Positions 1 to 11,310 of a stretch of DNA of 64,000 bases are shown here, piece after piece (positions within the stretch are counted from its first letter, which is position 1; the number at the start of each line of letters is the position of its first letter). The DNA comes from Cryptomeria japonica (Eukaryota; Streptophyta; Pinopsida; Cupressales; Cupressaceae). The notes beneath the pieces are model-generated. The model was not told the origin of the DNA. It ran no database searches and was given only the letters and a program-made list of their open reading frames with translations. The position numbers were made by a program, and so were the translations under genes. The stretch is from assembly GCF_030272615.1 (NCBI RefSeq), contig NC_081408.1:613144977-613208976 (forward strand), read 5' to 3'.

Positions 1-1190
1 GGAGTATCGAACCAATATGAATGAGAGTACATCCAATGCCAATGTTATTCACATAAACGATTATCATTAACAGGTCTACCTGAATTTTTACTTTTGGAGG
101 TAGAATTTTATGTGGTTAGGAGATGATATTTGATGAATCTACATGAACATGACCTAATCAATGCATTTACATCTGTTGGCCTAGTAGAAGAAGGTAAGGA
201 ATGTTTTGTAAAGTATCCTAAATAATGCATTGATAAAATGAAGTAGTCTAAAGCAAATATCAAAGTGAGATCTTAATAGGAGTAACATGAAGTTGCTCGA
301 TGAGATCATATCTACTTTAGTGCTTAGTTGCAAGTCTGTTTTATTCAAGAAGATCAGGTTGAGCAAGTTGTAAAGAAGTAGGATGATCACATTTTTCTTG
401 CTTCTTTGAGTTTTATAATTGTGGGCTAACACTCTATAAGAAGGCACCTTATATTGTGTATATCTTGTAAATAGATCTTGTGCATCATTTTGAAATGGAA
501 CACATTAGATATAATGAACTCTTTTCGGAGGACTAGCTAGAGTCACATGAATGGCTAGTCTCTTAGGCCTACTAGGGGCAGTAGAGACTACAATCATGTT
601 CATGGACTTCTCATCTTGTAAAGAGGAAGATTCTAACAAAGGAGTTTGTGTAATAGATTTTTGAATAGAAGAAGATGTTACTAGGAAATCATCCAGGGTG
701 TCCTCTAACATGTCAAAATCCTATTTTGAGAATGCATTATGAAATACATTAAAATTTTGAATAAAAAGATTTGACATGTTCACGTTGAGTTCACTAAAAA
801 TGTAAAGGAGGGGATTCACTATCCTCAAGACAGTGGGATATCAAGGATAATATAGCCCTTAGTTACTTCAATTGATTGACTAAAATTATGTAAAGAAAAT
901 GATCAAGAATGCTTGTATAATTAGACTAAATTAATGCTATGTTTAATAAAGTAGATATATTGGAATTTTCTTAATAATATAGAAAATTAGTAAGATAAAA
1001 ATCTTTGAGCTACAAAAATGGAAAGTAAAGAAGCTCCACAAATCTTAATACTAGATGGATTTATTTTTGGTCTCAAACATTGATGTGTTATGAGGATGTT
1101 TGTGCGCTTGCATTGTTTCTTGTTAGAACTAGCTAGTAAGCTTTTGGATAGTGAGATCTAGTTCATCAATAATTTGTGGCTCCCCTCTTG
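1..1190. other. Non-coding stretch, nothing recognised
   Basis: No domain or repeat family is recognised here. On the minus strand a single frame stays open from 711 to 181 apart from one stop near 505. Its translation is low in information, with a hydrophobic leucine/isoleucine-rich second half and no motif. It may be the remnant of an element ORF or chance. Confidence 0.3.
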
Positions 1191-1194
1191 AGAT

Positions 1195-1355
1195 AGTAGA
1201 CATGAGAATATCAAAAATGAGAGGAGTCTTTTTTGATGTGAACATGGGAGAAATTTGTAGAGCTTCATTGTGTGACAAAAGAGAGGAGAGGATTAGAAAA
1301 TCTGCCAAAAGTTGTGAAAATGAGGAAAAGAGGGGGTTTTGTTGTGCATTGAGTG
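1195..1355 (+). repeat. Diverged direct repeat, copy 1
   Basis: This block resembles 2230-2370 in the same orientation. Both contain a shared string around TTTTTTGATGTGAA, a 'gagag' run and a closing 'gaaaatgaggaaaagag' type segment. The copies lie about 1 kb apart and carry many substitutions and small gaps. The long interval and presence of LTR-like sequence between them suggest an old insertion or duplication. No coding content is seen. Confidence 0.55.
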
Positions 1356-1414
1356 GGAGGAGTCGTTACCAGTGTGTTTGGCCATTTCTACAATATGAAC
1401 TTAAATTAAAAGAT

Positions 1415-2060
1415 ATTACAAATATGAAACTAAAGATTAACCCTTAATAATATGATTGGAGAATCAAAACAATAAGAAGAAAACCATAATATACATGAAA
1501 CACCAAATTTACGTGGAGAAATCCTTTCCAGAAAAAATACCCCCACATAAAGAGATGCAAGTATATTACTAATCCAATGAAGATTACAACAACAACATAC
1601 TTCTCTATAAACCTCTATAATATCTAGCAACACTTCATTATCTTGAAAATTGAAGAAGATTGAATGAATAATTCTAGATTAAGCACCAATTTATAGGAGT
1701 TTGTGAGGATGAATACCATTGTGGTATGACCAAACAATAGGCAACAAAACCACCTAGAAAAACTCATTCCTACCTCCTTGGAATTAATCAATCCACCTAA
1801 AATAGCAACTTACAGATGGTCTTAACACTATCATAAGACATCTCTCATGCATGGGCACCTTTGTAAGGATTTTGTAATAAATATTGTTATAGATTCTATC
1901 ATAGTTGTCATAGCATCTTATGACAATTATCATACCTATCATAGATCCTCTCACAACTTATGATGGATGCCATAACCCCATAAAATAATAGATACCAAAT
2001 GAATGTTAGGATTTAGGTGCCATCAACCTTGTAAATCCTTTAATTTATTGTTTTCCTAAT
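1415..2060 (-). repeat. LTR-like sequence, possible old Copia solo LTR
   Basis: Read on the minus strand, the segment near 1500-1530 holds a 'TTTCTCCACGTAAATTTGG' type block. It resembles the ACGTGG-containing stretch that recurs in the Copia LTRs at 50773-53842 and 62553-63663. No target duplication or TG...CA ends could be fixed, so the limits are approximate. It could equally be an unrelated repeat. Confidence 0.25.
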
Positions 2061-2229
2061 GTCATTTGTAATTTTCCCTAAGAGGTTAAACAATTTAACC
2101 AATGGTGGTGAAAGATACCATGTAAAAGAAATGTTATGGTTATCATTTGTCTTATGGAAAAGGACAAAATATCTAGGCATCCCATTTGTAATCTCCTATT
2201 TGTAGGGGTTATAAAATCGATGATATAGA

Positions 2230-2370
2230 TAGTTGACATGATGATATCACAAATGAGGAGACTCTTTTTTGATGTGAATGTGAGAGGAATTTGATAGAGA
2301 TTCACTGTGTGAGAGAGAGAATGAGAAAAGATACCAAAGTTGTGAAATGAGGAAAAGAGAAGGTTTTGTT
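2230..2370 (+). repeat. Diverged direct repeat, copy 2
   Basis: This is the partner of the block at 1195-1355, with the same order of short shared strings and similar length. It directly precedes another dispersed repeat at 2404-2575. An ORF on the opposite strand here is interpreted as chance. Confidence 0.55.
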
Positions 2371-2403
2371 GAGCAAAATGATTTTTCATTAAGAAACATT
2401 CAT

Positions 2404-2575
2404 TGTATTTTCTTTATCACTAGAAATAAGAAGCATCCAAGCATGTTCTTCTTCCAAATATGACCATCTCAATCTTTCAATAATATTTATTTACTAAATG
2501 GGATCTATAAAGGAGTTTTAAAATGGACCAAAAGATATTTATTTAAATGAAACATTCCTTTGGAATTTCCAAAGC
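2404..2575 (+). repeat. Dispersed repeat, copy A
   Basis: About 170 bp match 24695-24868 closely in the same orientation. Shared strings include GAAATAAGAAGCATCCAAGC and TTTACTAAATGGGATCTATA. The two copies are 22 kb apart, so this is a dispersed repeat family rather than a tandem array. No ORF, terminal repeat or target duplication was identified. Confidence 0.8.
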
Positions 2576-2847
2576 ACAGAGAAAGCCAACAAATCCTCTA
2601 AAATTGGAATGATAATAAATACCCACTAAGTGGATTCAATGAGAACTCTCTCTCCTAATCCAAAAATGCATTCAATCATTACTAGATCCATAACTTATTC
2701 CTGTATGGAAAATATTGATAGGTAGCTAAAGGACTAGAAATGTTTCATGAGCTAAAGGAGATTTATAATGAATAGTTCATAAGGAAAAACACATCCTGAA
2801 AGTTTTGCAAATGGGGTAGACAACCAAGTGGGCTTTACCTTGGGGAA

Positions 2848-2911
2848 AACTCCATGGTTAAGTGTGCTTGAGTTAATGTAGTATTGGGATAGGCGACCTC
2901 TCGGGAAGGCC
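2848..2911 (+). pseudogene. 5S rRNA-derived block (Cassandra-like LTR or 5S fragment)
   Basis: The block aligns by eye with the 3' half of plant 5S rRNA. An A-box-like GTTAAGTGTGCTTG (2857-2870), an intermediate-element-like GGGATAGGCGACC (2886-2898) and a C-box-like TCTCGGGAAGGCC (2899-2911) occur in the 5S order and with 5S-like spacing. These are the internal RNA polymerase III control regions. The 5' third of a 5S gene is not convincingly present. Plant Cassandra TRIM elements carry such a 5S-derived segment inside their LTRs, which is the preferred reading. A dispersed 5S pseudogene is the alternative. LTR limits, a primer site and a second LTR were not found. Confidence 0.72.
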
Positions 2912-5900
2912 CAATACTTAATCTTAGTGAGCATCACCTAGATGCAATGAACGTTAAGTGTACCACTCATTCTCATGAGTATGGGTTCTTGTTAACCACT
3001 AGTCATGAAACATGGGTCAGTGAGCTTGACTCAAAAAATACATGATTGAATCTTGATAGTAATATCATAACTTGAATTGTTGTGGAAAATATATCCTACT
3101 TATTAACTAGAAATGTTACTTAAGTGTGATGTAGGGTGACCTAAGTGAGCAAGTTGAAGTGATATTTCTCAAGGGGATTTTTTTGCAAATATTTGTTTAG
3201 GAAACTTTAGCTCCGCTATCCATAATTCTCTTGTAAATTTATAAACTAAATTTAAAACAATTTTATTATCTAATATTTATGAAGTATTACATGAGGCCAT
3301 TTAAATATTCTTGTGAAATTTTTACACAAACAATGTTTTAATAAATTAACATTTTTCATTTTCTCTTGTGTTAAAATATAATTAAGAAATAAACAAAACA
3401 CCTAGATAAAAACAAGCATTACAAAGCAACGAAGTTCCTGCCAAAGAGTGTAAGAACATTTTTGTTTTTGTCTGCTTTGTCTGTGATGTTTGTTCTATCA
3501 TCAAAACCAAAATCTGCAAAATATCTCATTTTACATTGTCTGGTGGTTTCCTTTCTTAGGAATTTTAATTGATGATCACATTGAATAAGCTTCTTAATAT
3601 GTTTTTCAAGTATTCTCTGATTAAACTACAAAGATCATGGGCACTACATGCAAAATACTAGCCTATCATGAAGATCATCCTTCAATCAATCATGTTAAAT
3701 TATCCATAAGAAGAACTCCAAATAGGCAGGAAGATAAAAATCATATAGCAGCAAACAAGATTGTACATGAAATAGAAGATGTAAAAGCTTTATAGATTAA
3801 GGTTAGTTTAGATGCATTGGGGACTAAAGAATAATTTTTTTTTTGGCAAAACAAGTAGTAACATTTGGATTTTAAAATAGATGCATGCTAGGTTAATCAC
3901 TAAGACTTATATCTCAAATGGTAGCAACACCATACACATTTGCCTAGCCAATACATGTGATAACTCAAATATATTGTTTAATGATTATGATGTTTGGATA
4001 GTGGATACTTGTATCCTTTCTCCCCACACACCAATAATAAGTAGATTGTTTATCAAAACAACTCTTGCAATAAATTGTTGATTAATGTTTCAACTTTTAA
4101 GTTGTTTTAAAATTATAGTTTAGAAAAGAGAGTTTCCATAAACGATGACAATAAAACTTAAACAACAAAGAAAACTCCACATCTACAACTAGCACCAAAC
4201 AATTTATTAAGGTTGACATAATAATGTAGACTATCTGAATAACTAAAAGTGTAAATGAATATTTGAAATGTTTGATAAACATACCTTTGACCTTAATGCA
4301 GTCCATGTCTTTTGTCAATACATAACATCACCTCACAAGCCCATAGTTGATAACTTTTAAATCCAATCATTGTGAATGTGCAATCACTCAAGTGGTTGAA
4401 TCCAAAATTAGGAACAAATGAAAATGATATGCATTATGTCAACGATCTTATACAATATATTCAATCATTAAAAATGCATAATAAGCTAATACACTTTCCT
4501 AGTGATTGTATCCAAAATTATGAATATAATAAAACCACATTCAACATACAATGCATATATATATATATATATATATTCCAATACAATAGCGTATGTATAG
4601 TTTGCATTGTTCCCATAAGTCATAACCCTATTCCAAATAAGTAAAAGAACGAAAGTAAATGTAGTACAAATTGGGCTCTTAAGTATGTTGGTAGTTGGGT
4701 TCCTAGTCCATGCATTTGTAATGTTTAAAAAGTGCTTTAGGCTAATAAATATTGCTTAAACAGTCAAAATTGGAAGACCTTAAGGACCATGAAGACCCAG
4801 TTTAGAAACCATTCCATAAAGTCAAAGCATTAGAAAAAAAAATTAAGTTATTGCATTAATATGACTAAAAGCCCTATTTTTTAGTTCATTTTATGTCTGT
4901 AGGGATTCTGTGAAGTGAAATTAAAAGAACCTTTTGAATAAAAAATATGATTAACACTTACCATCCTATCTCCTTACCTTGTGCATTTCACATTACCACA
5001 AGCTCTCATAATCATGATTGAGAGTGAATGAAGCAATGACTAGTCAAAAATATAGAATTAGGAGTAAATTACTCTATCAATGAATGCCCATGAAAAAAGG
5101 TGCATCACAAATATAAAGAATTGATCAGAGATTACTGCCTAAAAGAAGTTTTATTTCTCTAACCTTGTGGTTGTTCTTTGGTTAAGGTGATTTTTGTAAT
5201 TTTTGATGTAATGATCTTCCCAACTACTACCTACCAAACATGTAAACTCTTGTAAAAGAGTTTGCTTGACTTTTGCAAGGCCTTACAAATCTATGTTGCG
5301 CAAAGATACAATATCAAGAGACATAGCAAGGCCAAAAATCAAGGTAAATTCAACAACTCATCACTGCACAGTTATACACTAATATCCCAACACACTCCTT
5401 GATGGTAATAACATTGCACTCTATTGGCCTTCCAGCCTTAGATGTAGGCCTCCATGAATTAAAAAAAATACTTTACAAATCAAATAAAATATATTTACAT
5501 GTGTAGATCTTATGAGTGTCCAAACCCTTTCTATTTTAGGATATTGAAGTTGGCGAAAACTAACTTTGTTTGTGCCAAAAAAAAAAAAAGAATTTGTCCA
5601 CTGCATGTTTGCAATGTTTATCAACAATTTACTCACATATGGTTTAAAAGTTATGACAAAAAAAAAATTGTTCATCGCTTTCCTTCTGTTTCATATTATG
5701 CCTAAACCAAAAAATTCTGCACAAATACTAGAATTGAAAGCATAAAATCTTTTCTTGATCAGCCAAACTTACTTGTATAGGTCTAAGCATAAAAGAACCA
5801 GTAGAAAACATGTGGAAACATAAATAAGGTACTTGGACTGTTTATATGGTATGTGCAAAAACAACCCAAAGTGTGCAAGCCATGTGTCTTTTGACATAGT

Positions 5901-7040
5901 CTTCCAACTGCAATTTTTTTATGTGTAGCCCAACCTCTTGCAAAGATGGCAATCCCAAGACCTATGCTTTGTTAGACCTACCCCAGTATTTTTGCGTTCT
6001 CTTGTATTGAAAACTAAAACACCTCTATATCATCCAATGAGAGTATGCCAAAATGAATATTTTACAATGAATTGATTAAAATTTGTTCACCTTTTTTATC
6101 AAAGATTAAAATAGAATTTACCAGTAGAAAAATTGAACAATGTTATTGGCTATTGAAAACTTGTTTATTTGCTGTTTAAGTGTGAGCCATTTGCTAGAGT
6201 TCCCTGGCAGGAACTAATAACATAACAATTTGATACTCTTTTTACAATTTGATACTCTTTTTACAATTTGATATTTTATGTAGTTTGATAATCTCTATAG
6301 ACAATAAGTAAACATTGCAAATTGTATGAATGTATGGTTTGATATCTTGACAAGTTTGATTAAATGTAGTGAGATTGTATATGAATTTATTTCACCATAT
6401 GTTATTTTTATCTTTTTTCCATCCTAATATTTGAAATTATTTGATCAATGGGTTTGAAATATTATATTTTAATCAAATAAGAGTGATGGGTGGGTCAACA
6501 TAGGCAATTTTAAATTTTGGTGTGCTAATTGTTTGATTTATTTTGCAGTTTTGAATATTTTGCAGTTGAAGTTTCCAATCAAAATATTTACTATCTAGTA
6601 TTTATGGCAAATAGGATGAATATGAGAAATAAGAAATTTTATTAATGTCAAGTTTGGAACATATTGAATTACAAAAGGACTATAAGTTGAACACTTGTAC
6701 ATTAATTATTAAGTAGCAAGAAAGTAGTGGTTTGACTATTTTATCTATGTGCTTATCCAAATATCTTGTAATATTGTACAAACTATAATATAATATTTTA
6801 TATTAGTTATTTTATATGTTCATAAGTGAATTGAAGTTATTATGACTAACATTGTATTTTGGCTCATATGCAATATGCAGTGACTAAGGAAATGTTTATT
6901 ATTTTGATATTGATTATGGAAATCTAAATATATTTTAGTATATCAATGATATATGTAAAGTAAATTTAAAATAAATAATTACATGGTAATTATTAATGCA
7001 AAAATATTTACAAGCTAATATTTTAATATTTTTTATTACT
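2912..7040. other. Long non-coding AT-rich stretch
   Basis: No gene is recognised over about 4 kb. It holds a short (AT)n run at 4554-4576 and a small 19-bp tandem repeat at 6226-6270. ORFs of 60-100 codons occur on both strands but show no motif, no shared family and no codon structure distinguishable from chance. The stretch is probably old, decayed repeat sequence. Confidence 0.5.
6226..6270 (+). repeat. 19-bp tandem repeat, about 2.5 copies
   Basis: The unit ACAATTTGATACTCTTTTT is repeated head to tail, with a third, diverging copy. It is a small replication-slippage product in AT-rich DNA. Confidence 0.85.
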
Positions 7041-7452
7041 TTAGTAGGGAAAGGGTCCTGGACCCTCACAAAACAACATCAAAGAGTAGCAAAACAACCT
7101 CAACCATCACATAGCCAGGCACCCAGAACAAAACACAGAAGCTAACCTTCAAAACTAATAAAAAACATACCGACTTAAGTAGCATCCCATAATAATCCTA
7201 CCATAAAGACATATACGAACTAACTAAACTAACAAGTAACTGATTAAAGTAGTTTATAGTAATAATGCCAGTCCCCAAAATCAAACTTAGTAAAAGTCTT
7301 AGGGGGCTCGTAGGCCCTATAAAGCATAAGTCCAAAAAATTTACATTCTACATCATAAGCCAAAGACTAAAACTACCATAATTATCTAAAACATTAATCA
7401 TAGCCAAAAAAACATCACAGTCGCACCACCCAAGCAACAATCTAATTACTGT
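7041..7452 (-). other. Likely 3' flank of the decayed ORF at 7453-15563
   Basis: On the minus strand this follows the end of the interrupted unknown ORF and accumulates stops in all frames. It is less AT-rich than the sequence to its left, and a composition change near 7040 (short palindrome GGGTCCTGGACCC at 7047-7059) may mark an element edge. No terminal repeat was found. Confidence 0.3.
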
Positions 7453-7828
7453 TGAGGAGGTTCTAGTTTCTGACCAATCTTTTCATCTACTCCCACCATG
7501 CCTCTTGACCTAGATCCTCCTCGTTCTACTCACCCTCCTGCACATTGTCCTTACCTTTTTTCTTTATTTTACTGTGGCCTAAAACAAATCCCATAGCTGC
7601 CTTGCGCATGACTCCATCAATGATAACAAAAAGAGAATTCAAGGCATCCCCCATATTTGTGTAACCCTTTCTATACTCTTCCACCTTGGATTCAAGATTT
7701 GTAACTTTAACCTAGAGGTCAATAATATGGCTTTTTAACTAGGTAGCACTAGCCTCCTCCTTTTCAATTGGAGAGTTTTGAGAGAACGCCACCATCTCAT
7801 CGTCTTCGTAGTCAACCAAGGAAAGGTA
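7453..7828 (-). pseudogene. 3' part of an unknown ORF, split by a Copia-type insertion
   Basis: Read on the minus strand from 7833, the frame gives an acidic segment containing VDYEDDEMVAFSQNSP. A helical part follows with LESKVEEYRKGYTNMGD, then a lysine-rich tail, with a few in-frame stops. Joined across the 5-bp target site to the sequence ending at 14375, the frame is continuous (DHK followed by YLSLVDY). This shows that the retroelement landed inside this ORF. The family is not recognised. It may be the C-terminal part of a transposon-encoded protein, since nothing about it resembles a conserved host gene. Confidence 0.6.
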
Positions 7829-7833
7829 CTTGT
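7829..7833. repeat. Target-site duplication CTTGT, left copy
   Basis: CTTGT directly precedes the TGTTAGG end of the element and is repeated exactly at 14370-14374 after the CCAACA end. A perfect 5-bp duplication is expected for retroviral-type integrase and fixes both element ends. Confidence 0.95.
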
Positions 7834-8638
7834 TGTTAGGATTCCAACAGATACTAAGAGGGGGGGGGTGAATTAGTATCTAATCGGTTATAAGATTTTC
7901 TTGACTTAAAACATGTAGAGCATATTAATACTGTGTACCGATAAATAGAAAGTAATGCAATAAACAAAGACAAAAGAAACCACATGAAAAACAGACCATA
8001 ACACAATATTTTAACGAGGAAACCTGGTGTGGGAAAAAAATCGGTGGGATTTATGACCCACAATATTCACTTATTGGCCAATAAGAGAATATTACTGCTA
8101 CAAGAGGGGCCTGCACATGCAGGAAGGCCAAGTGCCTAGAGCTCACTGCTCAATTACAAAATGGGAAGTCTCACTGTCTTACAAAATGGATTATATAAAT
8201 CCAATGTCTTGTACTACTTCAAAATAGCATCTATAATTCCAGATCCAGTACCAATTTCTACTCTGCTTCTTACATAAACCCTTAACCTATATTTTGCATA
8301 ATAGGTCTGCCTTATTTTGCCTAATTATATTCCTCTATCCTTCTTTAAGTATTCTACAATGATCTCTCTTATATAAGAGTCATTTTACAAATTGCCAAGT
8401 TGGCTTACAATGATTTTTTAATAATAAACAAAATGTATTAACAATAAAAATCCTGTTGGCTTTTGTGTCGGTACGCTTCCTTTCACTGCCGGTGTCGGTG
8501 GTCTGAGTGCTGGTGTAGAGTCTGATCTTGCTAGTGCCGGTGGAATGCCTTGCCGGTGTCATAGGATTGTAAGGTTGCCATCAATGACAAAACCTTCAAT
8601 CACCTACAATGTCTCATTGGAGTGTGCATATGCCAATA
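7834..8638 (-). repeat. 3' LTR of the Copia-type element
   Basis: In plus orientation it begins TGTTAGG and ends GCCAATA, a one-base change from the GCCAACA of the other copy. Relative to the 5' LTR it has an extra 28 bp near 8515-8545. It shares the G-run followed by TGAATTAGTATC near its inner edge with other Copia LTRs in this window. Confidence 0.93.
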
Positions 8639-8650
8639 ATCTCCCCCTTT
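8639..8650 (-). promoter_or_regulatory. Polypurine tract of the Copia-type element
   Basis: On the minus strand AAAGGGGGAGAT abuts the first base of the 3' LTR. This is the usual site and composition of the plus-strand DNA primer of an LTR retrotransposon. Confidence 0.88.
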
Positions 8651-8846
8651 GGCATTGATGGCAACACTCATGAGAAAATTCAAAAAGTGTATCCAAAACT
8701 TGTAATCCAAAAATTGTGTACCAAAAATATGTGAGCTCCCCCTGAGTAGATAAGTCTTTTGCTGATTGTTTTCTCATACTACTACTCCCCCTTTGGCATC
8801 AATGACAAAGGCTATCAAAGTGTCAATAGAGTTGTAGTTTTCTGTC

Positions 8847-9596
8847 TCAACCTTGTAATTGGGTGGTTACAATTTGAAAAAGATCTGCCAAAACCAAATT
8901 TATGCTTTCCAAAAACTTCTTATTGTCTTTTATTGCTGCCTCTGTTCTTTGAACTGTACCGGTGAGGTGCTGCATATGCTTTGCCGGTGTTTTTTGTCCT
9001 TGTATTAGTGCCTCAAATATTTCCTTCCTCAGGGATGCAAGATAGTCCAATCTTGGACTTAGTCTTAACCTCATATTCTTAGCCTTGTTTATTATTCTTC
9101 CCTTTTCTCTCTCTAGCTTCAGTAATTCTTCCTCAAAACTAGTTATCTTTTGCTCAAAAACTGATAATGAATCAGATGAATTAATAAAATTGTCAGCAAG
9201 TTTATTTATTTCTTCTTGTACCTTGCTCATTTTCTTATCTATGTCAACTGCTAAAAAGTTTGTCTTACAAGTGTCTTTGGTAAAAGTTTTGAACTCCTTG
9301 AGTGTGCTGCACAGTTCCGGTAGAAGTGTGTCAAACTGCCTTGTACACTTCTTTATTTGTTCCTCAAAGAATTTCTGTTTTTCCTTTTCTAACCTCTCTT
9401 TGAATGCTTCCTCCTTTATTTGTTCAACTATCACTGTGTTGTCAGTAATGTACTTAGACAAAGTGTCGAGTTGGCTCAACGAATCCTTATTATCTACATT
9501 GCATTTTGGAGCTATCATCTTCAAAACTAGAATTGTGTCATCTATAGCTTTATATGCCTGTGAACTGCAATATGTTATTTTCTTAATGGAGTCCAA
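8847..9596 (-). CDS. C-terminal coiled-coil part of the unknown second ORF
   Basis: These 249 codons encode a largely helical, charged protein. Heptad-like stretches include FEEELLKLEREKGRIINKAK near residue 155 and repeated E/K-rich segments, and no enzymatic motif is visible. It is in a different frame from the preceding piece at 9776-11191, so at least one frameshift separates them. It ends just before the polypurine tract, the position normally taken by RNase H in Copia elements. The function is unknown; a structural or virion-like assembly role is possible but unproven. Confidence 0.6.
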   Translation of the reverse strand: MDSIKKITYCSSQAYKAIDDTILVLKMIAPKCNVDNKDSLSQLDTLSKYITDNTVIVEQIKEEAFKERLEKEKQKFFEEQIKKCTRQFDTLLPELCSTLKEFKTFTKDTCKTNFLAVDIDKKMSKVQEEINKLADNFINSSDSLSVFEQKITSFEEELLKLEREKGRIINKAKNMRLRLSPRLDYLASLRKEIFEALIQGQKTPAKHMQHLTGTVQRTEAAIKDNKKFLESINLVLADLFQIVTTQLQG

Positions 9597-9775
9597 AAGA
9601 ACTTCAGTTACATTTGTTGATTTAAATCCTTCAGTTGAAGAGCTAACATTCTAAATTCCACCGGTGGGAGCAATATCCTTGCTTGCAGTGACCTCTGGTA
9701 GGTCAGTTCGTGTTTCCATTCCTTAAGAAAAGGTTTTTGTTGTTCTGTTGCCGGTGGAACTGTTTCCACATGAAC

Positions 9776-11191
9776 CTATTGCTGTTCCGGAGCTTGTTGC
9801 TCTGCTTGTCTCTCTGTTTGTTGATCTGTTGGAGTCTCTATTTTCCCATCTGCCGGTTTACCTTCAATGTTATCAATATTGTCAGCTACCGGTGGCTCAC
9901 TAGCCATATCTGTGTTACCGGTTGTGTCCTTGTCTATCATAATGTTGACCTTTTGAGTATCAACATCAACTGTGTATAAGAACTTAGGATTAGGATTTGT
10001 ATCCTCTATATCCATACTCTCATCTGCCGGTTGATCTTCAGTTGTTGTTACCGGTGGAGTCACCAGAGGCGGTGGGGATAAGTTATCTCTTATTTTGATA
10101 CTAGGAGGTCCACCAACCTTTCCTTTACCTTTGTCCTTGTCTTTCCGATATACTTTTATTGGTTTAGGGTTTCTGTATTCTTCCTATTTTTCCTTCTCAA
10201 CAAGGAATATATTCCATGCATTTTTAGTTTCTTCTGTAACCTAATTTATTCTTCCAACCATTAGTGCAATATGCCGGTGTGCAGTAGAAAATATTGACCG
10301 ATTGGATTCTGCAATTAGATCATCTATCTCCTTTGGTGAGTTAACTGGGTAAACAACAAGTAATTTTTCAATTTTAATTTTCTTGTCAAGCTCTACAACA
10401 ACTTGTCTTCTTGCTTCCAGTCTCTTGAATAGTTCATCAGGTAGTTCATCTACAACTTGCATCAAGAACTTTTTGTAGATATCCAAGTGTAAAATAACAC
10501 TGTTTTCAACCTTTTCTTTATCATCAACTGATAGTGAGTCATATAGTTTGTTGATGTTTTTAAGTTTTCCTTCTTCTGTGATTTCATCCAACAGTCTGTC
10601 AATTAGAGAAATATTTTGTTGAGTCCTTTTCTTTGGTGTCAACTTTTTCTTCTTAGGAGTAGACTTCTTGATTGGGGGCCTTATTGCCTATTATTTTTGT
10701 CTAGTCCTTCTAGGTGAAGGTGTGGATACTAGTGAAGGTTGTCTTTTCCTCACAACTCTTTTAAATTCAGCTGGCATGTCACTTCCTGAAGAAGTTGCTA
10801 TCGGTGAAAGGTGAGTTTCTGGTTGTTGTGCCTGTAACTCATCTTTAGTGATACCGTTTTGTTTTAGTACATCTTCTTTGATAGCCTTAGCCTACCTTGA
10901 ACCTTTTCTCACAGTTGCTTCAACTTTCTTTACTCTCTTCTTAGATTGAATTTTGCTTTCAATGGTCTCAACACTACCAAATACCTCTTCCTTAGGTTCC
11001 TTGGGTGCTTCCAGAAGGGCTTTTGCATATGTTTCAATGATGTGATCATCGGTCTCATAACCCATCTCAGTAACCCAAATTGTTCTTGGGATAACTGCTT
11101 CCATCCAGATCTCATCCTTTTTAATCACAAAACATATATCATCTTTGTATTTGTTAACAATTTCCTTTGACAATCTGACTCTTTTGTTCAT
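9776..11191 (-). pseudogene. Middle part of the unknown second ORF, broken by stops
   Basis: One frame runs from 11191 to 9776 with a handful of in-frame stops (near 10889, 10690 and 10238). It encodes a basic segment with SPRRTRQ and STPKKKKLTPKKRT, suggestive of nuclear or nucleic-acid-binding character. A helical block follows (residues of 10642-10241), then an acidic, proline/threonine-rich tail. No known domain is recognised. The stops and frame changes show that the copy is decayed, but the length of continuous frame between them argues for a real ancestral protein. Confidence 0.55.
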
Positions 11192-11310
11192 TTTGGCCTT
11201 TAGTGCTTGAAAATACTCATCAATATTCTTCTATTTGCTTTCACCCATGTTGTTGAAGAAGTCTGATAACTGTTTCCCTACCGGTATGTCAAATCCAAGG
11301 TTCTTGATAC

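Noticed and set aside
3118-3160. Second possible 5S-like block (TTAAGTGTG...TAGGGTGACC)
   Set aside because: The spacing is too short and the C-box is absent. Similarity is limited to two short strings.
9085-9654. Plus-strand ORF of 189 codons
   Set aside because: It is antisense to the coiled-coil ORF at 8847-9596. The Ser/Leu/Phe-rich composition is what the complement of Glu/Lys-rich coding sequence gives.
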